Of a DNA stretch of 17,902 nucleotides, positions 6,693 to 14,015 are shown piece by piece. A program made the translations under genes and the position numbers. How positions within the stretch are numbered: the stretch's first letter is position 1; the number at the start of each line of letters is the position of its first letter. The notes under the pieces are model-generated. The model was not told where the DNA came from and ran no database searches. It worked only from the letters and a program-made list of their open reading frames with translations. Source of the DNA: CAZXVU01 sp964644465 (GTDB lineage: Bacteria > Chlamydiota > Chlamydiia > Chlamydiales > SM23-39); NCBI GenBank assembly GCA_964644465.1, contig CAZXVU010000035.1, positions 1 through 17,902 on the forward strand, given 5' to 3'.

Positions 6693-7537
6693 AATCGATC
6701 GGGGAAGTTCTCCAACTTTCTACTGCCTTTTTGCAGGATCGAAAAATCGACCGCCCCCGAAGATCCGCTGAAGAGCTTTTATCCCACGTTTTGAAAATCA
6801 AGAGAATGGACCTCTATCTCCAATTCGACAAGCCTGTCGATGAAAAAGAATTAACCGTTTTGCGGGAGTTCTTGAAAAGAGCGGCGAAAGGAGAGCCCAT
6901 CCAATATGTGATTGGCGAGGTAGATTTTTTAGATTGCAGAATCCTGATCAATAACAATGTTTTGATCCCTCGCCCTGAAACGGAAATTTTGGCAACGATT
7001 GCGATTAAAAAAATCAAAGAGATCCCTTATGCGGGAAAAAGCCTATGGGATGTCTGCACCGGTTCCGGCTATTTAGGGATTGGGATAAAAAAGGCATGTC
7101 CCGAGCTTTCTGTATCCCTTTCCGATATTTCAAAAGAAGCTTTGGCAATTGCTGCGGAGAATGCGCAAATCAATGAGGCTGCAGTCGAGATTGTGGAAGG
7201 GGATTTATTGCATCCCTTTGCGGGAAAAAAAGCTGACTTTGTCATTTGCAATCCCCCTTACATCTCGCAAAGTGAATATTTTGCTTTAGACTCCTCTGTC
7301 CGCGATCATGAGCCTAAGGGCGCGCTTCTTGGAGGGGACCGAGGAACAGAATTTTATGAGCGTTTGGCCGAGGAGCTTCCCCCCTTCTTAAATCCAAAAG
7401 CGAAAGTCTTTTTGGAGATTGGAGCGAGCCAGGGAAAGGCCGTAAAAGAAATCTTTTCCAAAGGGCTTTGGACAGGTTTGGAACTCCATAAAGACTGGTC
7501 GGGGCAAGATCGTTTCTTTTTCCTTGAAAAGCAATAA
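6689..7537 (+). CDS. prmC: Release factor glutamine methyltransferase PrmC (HemK)
   Basis: 282 aa. The N-terminal helical substrate-binding domain (1-75) has the RRSAEELLSHVL segment. The SAM-binding domain shows IPRPETE (93-99), DVCTGSGYLGIGIK (121-134; the usual Gly after the Asp is Val here) and the catalytic NPPY at 188-191 (FVICNPPYIS). It N5-methylates the glutamine of the GGQ motif of release factors. The start overlaps the prfA stop by 4 bases. After its stop, 44 bases separate it from ffh, the largest gap inside this operon. Confidence 0.96.
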   Translation: MKSIGEVLQLSTAFLQDRKIDRPRRSAEELLSHVLKIKRMDLYLQFDKPVDEKELTVLREFLKRAAKGEPIQYVIGEVDFLDCRILINNNVLIPRPETEILATIAIKKIKEIPYAGKSLWDVCTGSGYLGIGIKKACPELSVSLSDISKEALAIAAENAQINEAAVEIVEGDLLHPFAGKKADFVICNPPYISQSEYFALDSSVRDHEPKGALLGGDRGTEFYERLAEELPPFLNPKAKVFLEIGASQGKAVKEIFSKGLWTGLELHKDWSGQDRFFFLEKQ

Positions 7538-7581
7538 CTTTCTCGTCTATCCTATAGCCTAAAATTGTATTCTATTTATTT

Positions 7582-8946
7582 ATGTTTGGCGCTCTCACTG
7601 AAAAGCTACAGGGTCTGTTTTCTGGCTTAGCCGGGAAGAAGACTCTCACGGAAGACAACATCGCAGAAGCCGTCCGGCAAGTCCGGCTAGCCCTCCTCGA
7701 TGCAGATGTCAATTACACTGTCGTTAGCAATTTTGTGAAGAGGGTGAAAGAGAAGGCGATTGGCGATGCCGTATTGAAAGCGGTATCCCCGGGACAGCAA
7801 TTTACAAAGCTGGTCCATGACGAGTTGATCGAGTTGATGGGTAGCGTGGAATCCCTCCTCGATTTGAAAGGCAAATTGTCTGTCATTATGCTCTGCGGCC
7901 TGCAAGGTTCGGGAAAAACAACGACTTGCGCAAAGCTGGCAGCGTATATTGGGAAGACGGAAAAACAGAAAAAAATTCTTCTCGCTGCCTGCGATCTACA
8001 GAGGCCTGCCGCCATCGAGCAGCTCAAGAAATTGGGCGATAGCATCGGTGTTGCAGTATTTACTGCGGATGGGGAAAAAGATCCTCGGAAAGTAGCCCAG
8101 AAAGCCGTAGAAAAAGCGCACGCGGAAGGATTCGATGTTTTGATCGTCGATACTGCAGGGCGCCTGCATATCGATGAAGAGCTCATGGGCGAGCTTGAGG
8201 CGATGAAAAAATTCCTCGAGCCGCGCGAGGTCCTTTTCGTCGCAAATGCGACTACAGGGCAAGACGCTGTTCGGACTGCGTCCGAGTTTGATAAGCGCGT
8301 ACAGATTACGGGGACGATCCTCACGATGCTCGATGGAAATGCTCGGGCCGGCGCTGCGATCTCCATTCGAGAAGTGACGCAAAAGCCGCTCAAATTCGAA
8401 GGGGTTGGCGAGAAAATTGGGGATTTCCAAGTATTCAATCCTCGCTCGATGGCCGACAGGATCCTCGGAATGGGCGATGTGATCAACTTGGTCAAAAAGG
8501 CCCAAGAGAACTTTGACGAGGCGGAGAGCCGCGACCTCGAGAAAAAAATGATGAAAGCGGCCTTCACCTACGAAGACTATCTCAAACAAATGGGGATGGT
8601 CCGGAAGATGGGCTCTTTCAAAAGCATCTTGAACATGCTGCCTGGGTTAGGAGGGATCGGCGATCTCGACTTCTCAGACAAAGAGTTCAATAAAATGGAA
8701 GCGATGATCCTCTCCATGACGCTCGATGAGCGCCAAGAGAAAGAAGAGCTCTCTTTCAGCCGTCGCAAGAGAATTGCAAAGGGAAGTGGCGTCCACGTCG
8801 ACGACATCAACCGGATGGTGAAAGGCTTTAAGCGCGTGAAACAGTTATTTAAGAGTATGCCCGATATGAAGGCCCAAGCAAAAAAAATGGGCTTATCGGG
8901 TTTGAGTGATTTAAAGAAACAATTCGAAGGTAAAAAATGGCATTAG
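7582..8946 (+). CDS. ffh: Signal recognition particle GTPase Ffh
   Basis: 454 aa. The N domain (about 1-90) precedes a GTPase domain with P-loop GLQGSGKTTT (106-115), DLQRPAA (138-144), DTAGRL (190-195) and TTGQDAV (224-230). The position of the G4 TKxD motif reads T248-M-L-D251, so the conserved Lys is Met. The M domain carries RKRIAKGSGVHVDDINRM from 395, the RNA/signal-sequence binding signature, and ends after a short basic tail (KKWH). Ffh with 4.5S RNA delivers membrane and secreted proteins to FtsY and the Sec translocon. No clear Shine-Dalgarno precedes the ATG; a weak TTGAAA-18-TATCCT pair at 7524-7553 could be an internal promoter. The last 10 bases overlap rpsP. Confidence 0.97.
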   Translation: MFGALTEKLQGLFSGLAGKKTLTEDNIAEAVRQVRLALLDADVNYTVVSNFVKRVKEKAIGDAVLKAVSPGQQFTKLVHDELIELMGSVESLLDLKGKLSVIMLCGLQGSGKTTTCAKLAAYIGKTEKQKKILLAACDLQRPAAIEQLKKLGDSIGVAVFTADGEKDPRKVAQKAVEKAHAEGFDVLIVDTAGRLHIDEELMGELEAMKKFLEPREVLFVANATTGQDAVRTASEFDKRVQITGTILTMLDGNARAGAAISIREVTQKPLKFEGVGEKIGDFQVFNPRSMADRILGMGDVINLVKKAQENFDEAESRDLEKKMMKAAFTYEDYLKQMGMVRKMGSFKSILNMLPGLGGIGDLDFSDKEFNKMEAMILSMTLDERQEKEELSFSRRKRIAKGSGVHVDDINRMVKGFKRVKQLFKSMPDMKAQAKKMGLSGLSDLKKQFEGKKWH

Positions 8947-9251
8947 TCATTCGCATGAGACAGCAAGGAGCGAACAGCCGGCAGAGATTCCGCCTCGTTG
9001 TTACGAATTCCCGCAACCCGCGAGACGGCAAATACGTAGAAATGGTGGGCTGGTACAATCCTTTTGGGGAAACCGACAAGAACTACTTCCTCGATGTGCC
9101 CCGCATTCAATACTGGATTGACAACGGCGCTCAAATTAGCGACCGCGTCAAATCGTTAGTCAAAAGATTCGCACCTGATGTTGTGAAAGAAATGACTGCG
9201 AAGAAAGTAGCGAAAGTGGAAAAGCGCAGGGTGAAGAAGAAAAAAGCGTAG
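8937..9251 (+). CDS. rpsP: Ribosomal protein S16
   Basis: 104 aa. The N-terminus MALVIRMRQQGANSRQRFRLVV and the NPRDGKYVEMVGWYNPF segment are classic bS16, followed by VPRIQYWIDNGAQISDRVKSL. The C-terminus has a Lys/Val-rich extension (KKVAKVEKRRVKKKKA), making it longer than the 82-aa E. coli protein. The start overlaps ffh by 10 bases; GAAGG lies about 6 bases upstream of the ATG inside ffh. S16 is an assembly protein of the 30S body. The stop TAG touches the trmD start with no gap. Confidence 0.97.
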   Translation: MALVIRMRQQGANSRQRFRLVVTNSRNPRDGKYVEMVGWYNPFGETDKNYFLDVPRIQYWIDNGAQISDRVKSLVKRFAPDVVKEMTAKKVAKVEKRRVKKKKA

Positions 9252-9935
9252 ATGGAAATTGATATCCTCTCGCTATTTCCGGAATATTTTCGCGGCCCTT
9301 TCGACGTCAGCATGATGAAGCGGGCCAGGGAATTTGGCCATCTCGAGATCCGGCATACAGATATCCGCGATTTTTCCGAGAATAAGCACCGGCGGGTGGA
9401 TGAGCGCCCCTTTGGCGGAGGACCAGGAATGGTCCTTTGCCCAGGTCCTGTTGCGAAAGCCATCCGCAGCGTGAAGAAGCCGAATTCCCATGTGATATAC
9501 TTGTCGCCTCAAGGGAAGCTTCTCACAGCCGCAAAATGCCAGGAATTGGCCCAGAAAGAGCACCTGATCCTGCTCTGCGGCCACTACGAAGGGATCGATG
9601 AGCGGGTCTTGCAGCGAGAGATCCATGAAGAGATCAGCATCGGCGATTACGTACTGACGAATGGATGCGCCGCAGCGATCATTCTTGTAGATGCGATGGC
9701 CCGGTTTATCCCCGGGGTCATCGGCCATCCAGATGCAGTCCAAGAAGACTCATTTCAGGATGGGATATTCGATGCGCCTCATTATACGAGGCCCGAAATT
9801 TTTGAAGGGATGGAAGTCCCTGCGGTCTTGCGCGAAGGAAACCACGCCAAGATCCGCGAATGGAGAAAAACAGAAGCAATAAAAAAAACACGCCGGGTAA
9901 GACCCGATTTATGTGAAAAAGGAGAACGCCAGTGA
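9252..9935 (+). CDS. trmD: tRNA (guanine-37-N1)-methyltransferase TrmD
   Basis: 227 aa, slightly shorter than E. coli TrmD. Landmarks are MEIDILSLFPEYF at the start, ERPFGGGPGM (51-60), the knot region LLCGHYEGIDERV (107-119) and GDYVLTNGCAAAI (131-143), where most TrmD proteins have a GGE-type loop. The catalytic Asp is D166 in EDSF, followed by PHYTRPEIFEGMEVP. It is a SPOUT-class dimeric enzyme that adds m1G37 to tRNAs reading CNN and GGN-type codons, preventing +1 frameshifts. It starts directly after the rpsP stop and overlaps rplS by 4 bases. Confidence 0.96.
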   Translation: MEIDILSLFPEYFRGPFDVSMMKRAREFGHLEIRHTDIRDFSENKHRRVDERPFGGGPGMVLCPGPVAKAIRSVKKPNSHVIYLSPQGKLLTAAKCQELAQKEHLILLCGHYEGIDERVLQREIHEEISIGDYVLTNGCAAAIILVDAMARFIPGVIGHPDAVQEDSFQDGIFDAPHYTRPEIFEGMEVPAVLREGNHAKIREWRKTEAIKKTRRVRPDLCEKGERQ

Positions 9936-10339
9936 GCCGCCCACAGTTTATGTTGGATTTAGAAGCCGAGTATATGAAAAAGGAAGTCCCTGTATTTAAC
10001 ATTGGGGATACAGTCCGCGTCAATACTCGCATTATCGAGGGAGAGAAAGAACGCCTTCAGGCCTTTACAGGCACTGTTATCGCGAAAAAAGGGACCGGTC
10101 TTTCTGAAACCTTCACCCTTTACCGCAATGCCTACGGCTCTAGCATGGACCGCGTTTTCCTGCTCCACAGCCCGAGAATTTCAAATATTGAAGTGATTCG
10201 TCCAGGAAAAGTGCGCCGCGCGAAGCTCTATTATCTCCGCGGTCGTTCCGGCAAAGCAGCTAAAGTCCGCGAACAATACGTCGCTGGCGATGAAAATGCT
10301 GCAGCGCCGCACGCAACAACTTCTGCATCTGCTGAATAA
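9932..10339 (+). CDS. rplS: Ribosomal protein L19
   Basis: 135 aa from a GTG start at 9932. GGAG lies 7 bases upstream, and the GTGA overlap with the trmD stop supports this start. The core contains FNIGDTVRVNTRIIEGEKERLQAF, VERVF-like MDRVFLLHSP and GKVRRAKLYYLRGRSGKAAK, all typical of bL19. About 18 residues rich in Ala, Ser and Thr extend the C-terminus. L19 sits at the 30S-50S interface. It is the last gene before a strong terminator, so the rpmE-to-rplS transcript ends here. Confidence 0.97.
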   Translation: MSRPQFMLDLEAEYMKKEVPVFNIGDTVRVNTRIIEGEKERLQAFTGTVIAKKGTGLSETFTLYRNAYGSSMDRVFLLHSPRISNIEVIRPGKVRRAKLYYLRGRSGKAAKVREQYVAGDENAAAPHATTSASAE

Positions 10340-10342
10340 TTG

Positions 10343-10376
10343 ATGCCCCTTTAAATAGGGGCATTTCTTTCTTTTT
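10343..10376 (+). terminator. Intrinsic terminator of the rpmE-rplS operon
   Basis: ATGCCCCT (10343-10350) pairs perfectly with AGGGGCAT (10357-10364) around a 6-base loop. A pyrimidine tract of mostly T (TTTCTTTCTTTTTT) follows. It begins 4 bases after the rplS stop. Confidence 0.92.
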
Positions 10377-10423
10377 TGATTCCCTCATGGTAATTCAATT
10401 ATTTATTATTACATTATTACAAC

Positions 10424-10452
10424 TTGAGTTTAATAAATATTGTCGATATAAT
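10424..10452 (+). promoter_or_regulatory. Sigma-70-like promoter of the 157-aa membrane protein gene
   Basis: TTGAGT (10424-10429), a 17-base spacer and TATAAT (10447-10452) lie in very AT-rich DNA. The start site would be near 10459, leaving a leader of only about 13-22 bases. The 132-base gap between rplS and the next gene holds only the terminator and this promoter. Confidence 0.75.
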
Positions 10453-10471
10453 ATTTATAAATTAAAACGGG

Positions 10472-10945
10472 ATGCTCAATATGTCTTCAACTATTAGTGA
10501 TCTTTGTAGAAATCTTTACACTACAACGAGAAATCTACCTATTGTAGTTAAAGCAACTGGTGCGGCTGTAATGAGTTATGGGATCAGCAATTTTGTAATC
10601 CCTGTCATCCGAGATTCTCTTAATTTTTCAAGATACGCAGACATGGGCAATTCAGTTAGGGTAGCCTCTCCATCCAGTTCGGCAGATTCCTCCCTCTCTT
10701 CAGTCATGGGAGCAACGCCGATTCTAGCCGCTATTCTCACTGTGTATTTCGTTGGACAGTTAATCCAAGAAGGATTCGTTAAAGGAGATATTCACGGTTA
10801 TGCAAGAAGATTCGATGAAGAAAACCGTAGACGGAATGCCCAGCCTCGTCAAGGAGGAGAAATGGGTCATGATGACGTAATATTTAGAGATGGAAGTAGA
10901 ACAGTAAGAATGGGTCCTAACGGGATTGTAGTTACCGAATCTTAA
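10472..10945 (+). CDS. Hypothetical two-helix membrane protein
   Basis: 157 aa; not recognised. Two hydrophobic segments, about 23-46 (IVVKATGAAVMSYGISNFVI) and about 82-103 (MGATPILAAILTVYFVGQLI), are separated by about 35 polar residues with a Ser-rich run (SPSSSADSSLSS). The C-terminal 45 residues are charged, with Arg/Asn-rich FDEENRRRNAQPRQ. Starts at 10472 and 10481 are both possible; neither has a convincing Shine-Dalgarno. It carries its own promoter and sits between rplS and rnhB, adjacent genes in Chlamydia as I recall. Two membrane helices with a polar tail are loosely reminiscent of chlamydial inclusion-membrane proteins, but the loop is longer than the usual bilobed hairpin. No clear terminator follows. 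Confidence 0.75.
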   Translation: MLNMSSTISDLCRNLYTTTRNLPIVVKATGAAVMSYGISNFVIPVIRDSLNFSRYADMGNSVRVASPSSSADSSLSSVMGATPILAAILTVYFVGQLIQEGFVKGDIHGYARRFDEENRRRNAQPRQGGEMGHDDVIFRDGSRTVRMGPNGIVVTES

Positions 10946-11015
10946 GGATGTCAAATTTTGTAACTAACTTCTCTTCATTTTTTTCTTTTGCAAAATCTCT
11001 GTCTCCTTCTAAATT

Positions 11016-11036
11016 GTGCTGCTTATGCAGCAGCAC
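11016..11036 (+). other. Inverted repeat around the rnhB start codon
   Basis: GTGCTGC (11016-11022) and GCAGCAC (11030-11036) can pair around a 7-base loop containing the candidate ATG at 11025. A register with TGCTGC, TTAT and GCAGCA is also possible. It would place the start codon in a hairpin loop. Part of the repeat is coding, so it may be incidental. Confidence 0.35.
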
Positions 11037-11696
11037 ATCTCAGCCAGTGAACTGATTCGATTGGAAGCAATGACCGTTTGTGAAAAACGGTTGCGCGCAG
11101 AAGGATTTCAACAGATCGCAGGGATCGATGAAGCAGGGCGCGGTCCTTTAGCAGGACCTGTTGTTGCGGCTGCGTGCATTCTTCCTGAAGGCGCTCTTTT
11201 TGATAAGTTGAACGACAGCAAGCAACTTCTTGCCGAAGAGAGAGAACTTCTATTTCAGCAAATCACTACCTATCCCAATCTCATTTTCGGCATCGGTATC
11301 GCCGATGTGAAAACGATCGATCGGATCAATATTTTGCAGGCGACATTCCTTGCAATGAAGCGCGCTGTCGAGGCTCTTTCCGTGCAGCCTGATTATCTTC
11401 TCGTCGACGGGAATCAATTTCCTGGAATGAAGATACCCACAGAATTGCTTGTTGAAGGCGATGGGAGATCGATTTCGATCGCCGCTGCTTCTATTCTCGC
11501 TAAAGTGACGCGCGATCGACTGATGAGAGATCTGGACGCAAAGTGGCCTGAATATGGTTTCAAGGACCACAAAGGCTACGCAACCCCGCAGCATCTAGAA
11601 GCGATCCAAAAATGGGGACCTTGCACACTGCATCGAAAATCGTTCGAGCCTGTCAAGTCGATGCTTGCAACAGATGTTCAAATCGAATTTCTTTAA
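11025..11696 (+). CDS. rnhB: Ribonuclease HII
   Basis: 223 aa from the ATG at 11025; a GTG at 11016 in frame is also possible and no clear ribosome-binding site picks between them. GIDEAGRGPLAGPVVAAA is the RNase HII signature with the first Asp-Glu pair. A third acidic residue is in LLVDGNQFPG and a fourth in the AAASILAKVTRDR segment; DHKGYATPQH follows. It cleaves RNA in RNA-DNA hybrids and single ribonucleotides misincorporated in DNA. The position matches the chlamydial rnhB next to rplS and gmk. Its stop overlaps the 3' end of the convergent DUF2227 gene by 4 bases. Confidence 0.95.
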   Translation: MQQHISASELIRLEAMTVCEKRLRAEGFQQIAGIDEAGRGPLAGPVVAAACILPEGALFDKLNDSKQLLAEERELLFQQITTYPNLIFGIGIADVKTIDRINILQATFLAMKRAVEALSVQPDYLLVDGNQFPGMKIPTELLVEGDGRSISIAAASILAKVTRDRLMRDLDAKWPEYGFKDHKGYATPQHLEAIQKWGPCTLHRKSFEPVKSMLATDVQIEFL

Positions 11697-12130
11697 GCAA
11701 TACGATCTAGCGCTACATGGCAAAGATCGGCTATCGCAATCCCGCAAAGTGCGTAGCGCAAAGAGATGCTATCCCATTCTTTCAAGTCTGGAAAAGCCCA
11801 ACCCAGCGTTGAGCAAAAGAACCAAATCACAGCGATCAGCCACAAAATGCGCGTCAACGTTCCTATTAGAGGAATATGGGAAATCCCGCGATGGCGGAAG
11901 AGATAGCTGTAGGGGCGGAAGGGGAGCGTGAGTAGGCCTTTGAGGGAAAAGATCCGAACCTGGCGTGTGAGATCGAGATCGGGGTGTAAGAAGAGCGTGC
12001 CATATGCAAAAGCGGAGGAAAAATAGAATAGATCGTTGAGGTTAGGAGCGAGGAGCCCTTTCAAAGCTGCGAGCGAGAAGGGGAGTGCGAGGAAGAGATT
12101 GACTCTGACATGAGTGCGGTAGGAGGGCAT
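11693..12130 (-). CDS. DUF2227-like putative metal-binding membrane protein
   Basis: 145 aa. A His near the start (H7), HPDLDL (49-54), the block LPFRPYSYLFRHRGISHIP (69-87, H80 and H85) and a late DLCHVALD (H138) form the pattern I associate with DUF2227, a group of small membrane proteins with clustered His/Asp that resemble metal-dependent hydrolases. Hydrophobic segments at about 10-26, 33-47 and 92-112 suggest membrane insertion. The function of the family is not established. It lies 1 base after the glycosyltransferase stop and is surely co-transcribed with it. It meets rnhB tail to tail with a 4-base overlap and no visible terminator. Confidence 0.78.
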   Translation of the reverse strand: MPSYRTHVRVNLFLALPFSLAALKGLLAPNLNDLFYFSSAFAYGTLFLHPDLDLTRQVRIFSLKGLLTLPFRPYSYLFRHRGISHIPLIGTLTRILWLIAVIWFFCSTLGWAFPDLKEWDSISLRYALCGIAIADLCHVALDRIA

Positions 12131-12131
12131 A

Positions 12132-13061
12132 TCAGGCCCTCTTGAGAAGGGCTTTGAGAGAAGACTTAAAACCCCATTGTGGAATGCGGAGAAGGAACCC
12201 GATAGGGATGGCCAAATAGAGCCAAAGAAGATGGAGTGGGGAGTGCCATTTTTTTGTATAGACGAGGAAACTGCGGGAAAGGCGAAGATAGCGCCATGCC
12301 TCGCTCTGAGTGAGGAAACTGCGGCCGCGGTAGTCGATGCAATGCATTTTGGGGAGATAGAAGATTTTATAGCCTAATTTTTTTGCTTCACGGCAAAGGT
12401 CGATATCTTCAAACCAAATAAAATATCGGGGATCGAAAGCATAGCCGAGACGATCGAGGAGCTCTCGGCGTACAAGCAAAAAAGCGCCTCGAGGCTGATC
12501 TACTTCCTGTTCGATCTCGTCATTGAATTGGGGATCGAAAAAATGGTGTTGGAGAGCCTCTCCGAATGTTTGGATATGGAGAAAATAGGGAAGAAAGGGG
12601 AGGGGTGTGAGAAAGCGGATTGGTCTTAGAAGGGGATGAGGCGTTGAAAATTGGGCTGCAGGGATTCGGGAGTCGGAGGATGGGGAATGCGTGCAGGTTG
12701 GAGTGACTAATTTGCAGCTTGCAATCCCCGCATCAGGGTGGCTATCCATCCAATGGATGAGGGTGTCCAATGTTCCTTGGCAGATCTGCATATCGGGGTT
12801 CAGAAAAAGGAGATAGCGCCCTTTTGCAAATTGGAAGGCTTGATTATTCGCGGCGGCGAAACCGAGATTTTTGGGATTCTTGATCAGAGTCACATATTTG
12901 GAATAGCCTTCTTCGATTCGCTCGACTGTGCCGTCAGTGGAGTGATTATCTACTACGAAATGTTCATAGGAACAGTGGAGCGAGCTGGTAAACACAGAGA
13001 GAATGCAGCTATCTATGTAGTCTTTGGAGTTATAAGAAACTGTTATAACGCTTAGGTCCAT
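12132..13061 (-). CDS. Glycosyltransferase family 2, rhamnosyltransferase-like
   Basis: 309 aa. The GT-A fold signatures are MDLSVITVSYNS at the start, VVDNHSTDGT (36-45), NLGFAAANNQAF (65-76) and LFLNPDM (85-91; NPD at the DxD position). The acceptor-side motif FIWFEDIDLCREAKKLGY (214-231) and the late H240 region match WbbL-type rhamnosyl/dTDP-sugar transferases. One hydrophobic segment near the C-terminus (about 278-296) may anchor it to the membrane. It probably adds a sugar to a lipid-linked glycan or LPS-like molecule on the cytoplasmic face. No ribosome-binding site is seen before the ATG, and the first in-frame upstream region is close to the divergent yicC promoter. Confidence 0.9.
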   Translation of the reverse strand: MDLSVITVSYNSKDYIDSCILSVFTSSLHCSYEHFVVDNHSTDGTVERIEEGYSKYVTLIKNPKNLGFAAANNQAFQFAKGRYLLFLNPDMQICQGTLDTLIHWMDSHPDAGIASCKLVTPTCTHSPSSDSRIPAAQFSTPHPLLRPIRFLTPLPFLPYFLHIQTFGEALQHHFFDPQFNDEIEQEVDQPRGAFLLVRRELLDRLGYAFDPRYFIWFEDIDLCREAKKLGYKIFYLPKMHCIDYRGRSFLTQSEAWRYLRLSRSFLVYTKKWHSPLHLLWLYLAIPIGFLLRIPQWGFKSSLKALLKRA

Positions 13062-13085
13062 TGATGATTTCTATACATTAAGTGC

Positions 13086-13114
13086 TTGACCTGGCGCAAG
13101 GGATTCCCTACAAT
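13086..13114 (+). promoter_or_regulatory. Sigma-70-like promoter of yicC-gmk-metG
   Basis: TTGACC (13086-13091), a 17-base spacer and TACAAT (13109-13114) precede yicC. Transcription would start near 13121, just ahead of the GAAAGG that serves the ATG at 13137. The promoter overlaps a longer in-frame TTG start at 13086, which argues against that start. Confidence 0.65.
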
Positions 13115-13136
13115 CGAAGAGAAAGGCTTTTCTCTT

Positions 13137-14015
13137 ATGCTCGCTAGCATGACCGGTTTCGGCCGGGCACTTTTCGATGCCCCCTTCGGCAGGCTTATCG
13201 TCGAAATTCAAGCAGTCAATCGCAAATACCTGGAAGTCTTCGTCTCAATGCCTAAAGAGTTCGGGCGTTTCGAGCACGATGTGCGAAAATGGATCGGCGA
13301 TGCCGTATCCCGCGGACAGATTTCTGTCCGGATTCATCTGGTCCCCAATGCCGAAGCGATCGAAGAGCTTCTTCCCGATGCAGAGATTTTACTCCGCTTG
13401 AAATATGGCTGGGAAAAGATCTCGCAGCGTTTAGGATTTGACCCAAAGGCGATCGATCTTCCTTTCTTGGTCCAACAGATGCCTATGCAGTCTAAAATCG
13501 ACCTTGCCAGCGATGAGGACCTTCCCGTTCTGCACCGGGTCATCGATGAAGCTTTGCAAGGGCTTTTAAAGACGAAAAAAGTGGAAGGAAAAGCGTTGGC
13601 TGATGATCTCGGAAAACGGTTGAAAGAACTCGACCGGATGATCGACGATGTAGAAGAGATCGCTCCGGATGCTACTGAGAAAATGCGGAAAAAACTCTCT
13701 GAGAGAATGAGCGAGATCTTGCAGCCAGGGGCAGAGACCGACGATCGCTTAATGCGCGAGATTGCTTTATTTGCCGAAAGGGTCGATATCTCAGAAGAGA
13801 TCACCCGGCTCCGCTCTCATTTGGTGCAGTTCCGGGAACTTTTATCGTCGAAGGCCGCTGTGGTTGGAAGAAAGATGGACTTTCTCGTCCAAGAGATCGG
13901 ACGCGAAATCAATACGATCGGCTCCAAGTCGATGGAAGCGAAAATTTCCCATCTTGTCGTCGAAATGAAAAGCGAACTTGAAAAGATGCGCGAACAAATA
14001 CAAAACATCGAATGA
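13137..14015 (+). CDS. yicC: YicC family endoribonuclease-like protein
   Basis: 292 aa from the ATG at 13137, giving MLASMTGFGRA, the usual family N-terminus. GAAAGG lies about 10 bases upstream. Conserved parts are VEIQAVNRKYLEV (about 24-36), a central helical region, and the DUF1732 C-terminus with ISEEITRLRSHL, GRKMDFLVQEIGREINTIGS and EKMREQIQNIE. YicC proteins have been linked to endoribonuclease activity on RNA and RNA turnover. It overlaps gmk by 4 bases (ATGA); yicC-gmk adjacency is widespread in bacteria (for example B. subtilis yloC upstream of gmk). I do not recall it in the corresponding place in Chlamydia. Confidence 0.93.
   Translation: MLASMTGFGRALFDAPFGRLIVEIQAVNRKYLEVFVSMPKEFGRFEHDVRKWIGDAVSRGQISVRIHLVPNAEAIEELLPDAEILLRLKYGWEKISQRLGFDPKAIDLPFLVQQMPMQSKIDLASDEDLPVLHRVIDEALQGLLKTKKVEGKALADDLGKRLKELDRMIDDVEEIAPDATEKMRKKLSERMSEILQPGAETDDRLMREIALFAERVDISEEITRLRSHLVQFRELLSSKAAVVGRKMDFLVQEIGREINTIGSKSMEAKISHLVVEMKSELEKMREQIQNIE

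Noticed and set aside
7524..7553. Internal promoter before ffh (TTGAAA-18-TATCCT)
   Set aside because: The -10 is poor and the 44-base gap lies within a same-strand operon; mentioned under ffh but not called.
7713..8567. Long open frame on the minus strand inside ffh (284 codons)
   Set aside because: It is antisense to a clearly recognised gene, is Ser/Arg-rich in the manner of reverse-frame translation and has no family signature or start signals.
9273..9743. Minus-strand open frame inside trmD (156 codons)
   Set aside because: It lies fully antisense to trmD, whose motifs are all intact; no ribosome-binding site or recognised domain.
13070..13099. Divergent promoter for the glycosyltransferase (TTGCGC-18-TATAGA on the minus strand)
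   Set aside because: It would start transcription almost at the ATG and the -35 is weak; not strong enough to list as a feature.
13086..13136. Longer yicC start at the TTG at 13086
   Set aside because: The added residues are not family-like, the TTG is part of a TTGACC -35 box, and the ATG at 13137 gives the typical SMTGFGR N-terminus with a ribosome-binding site.
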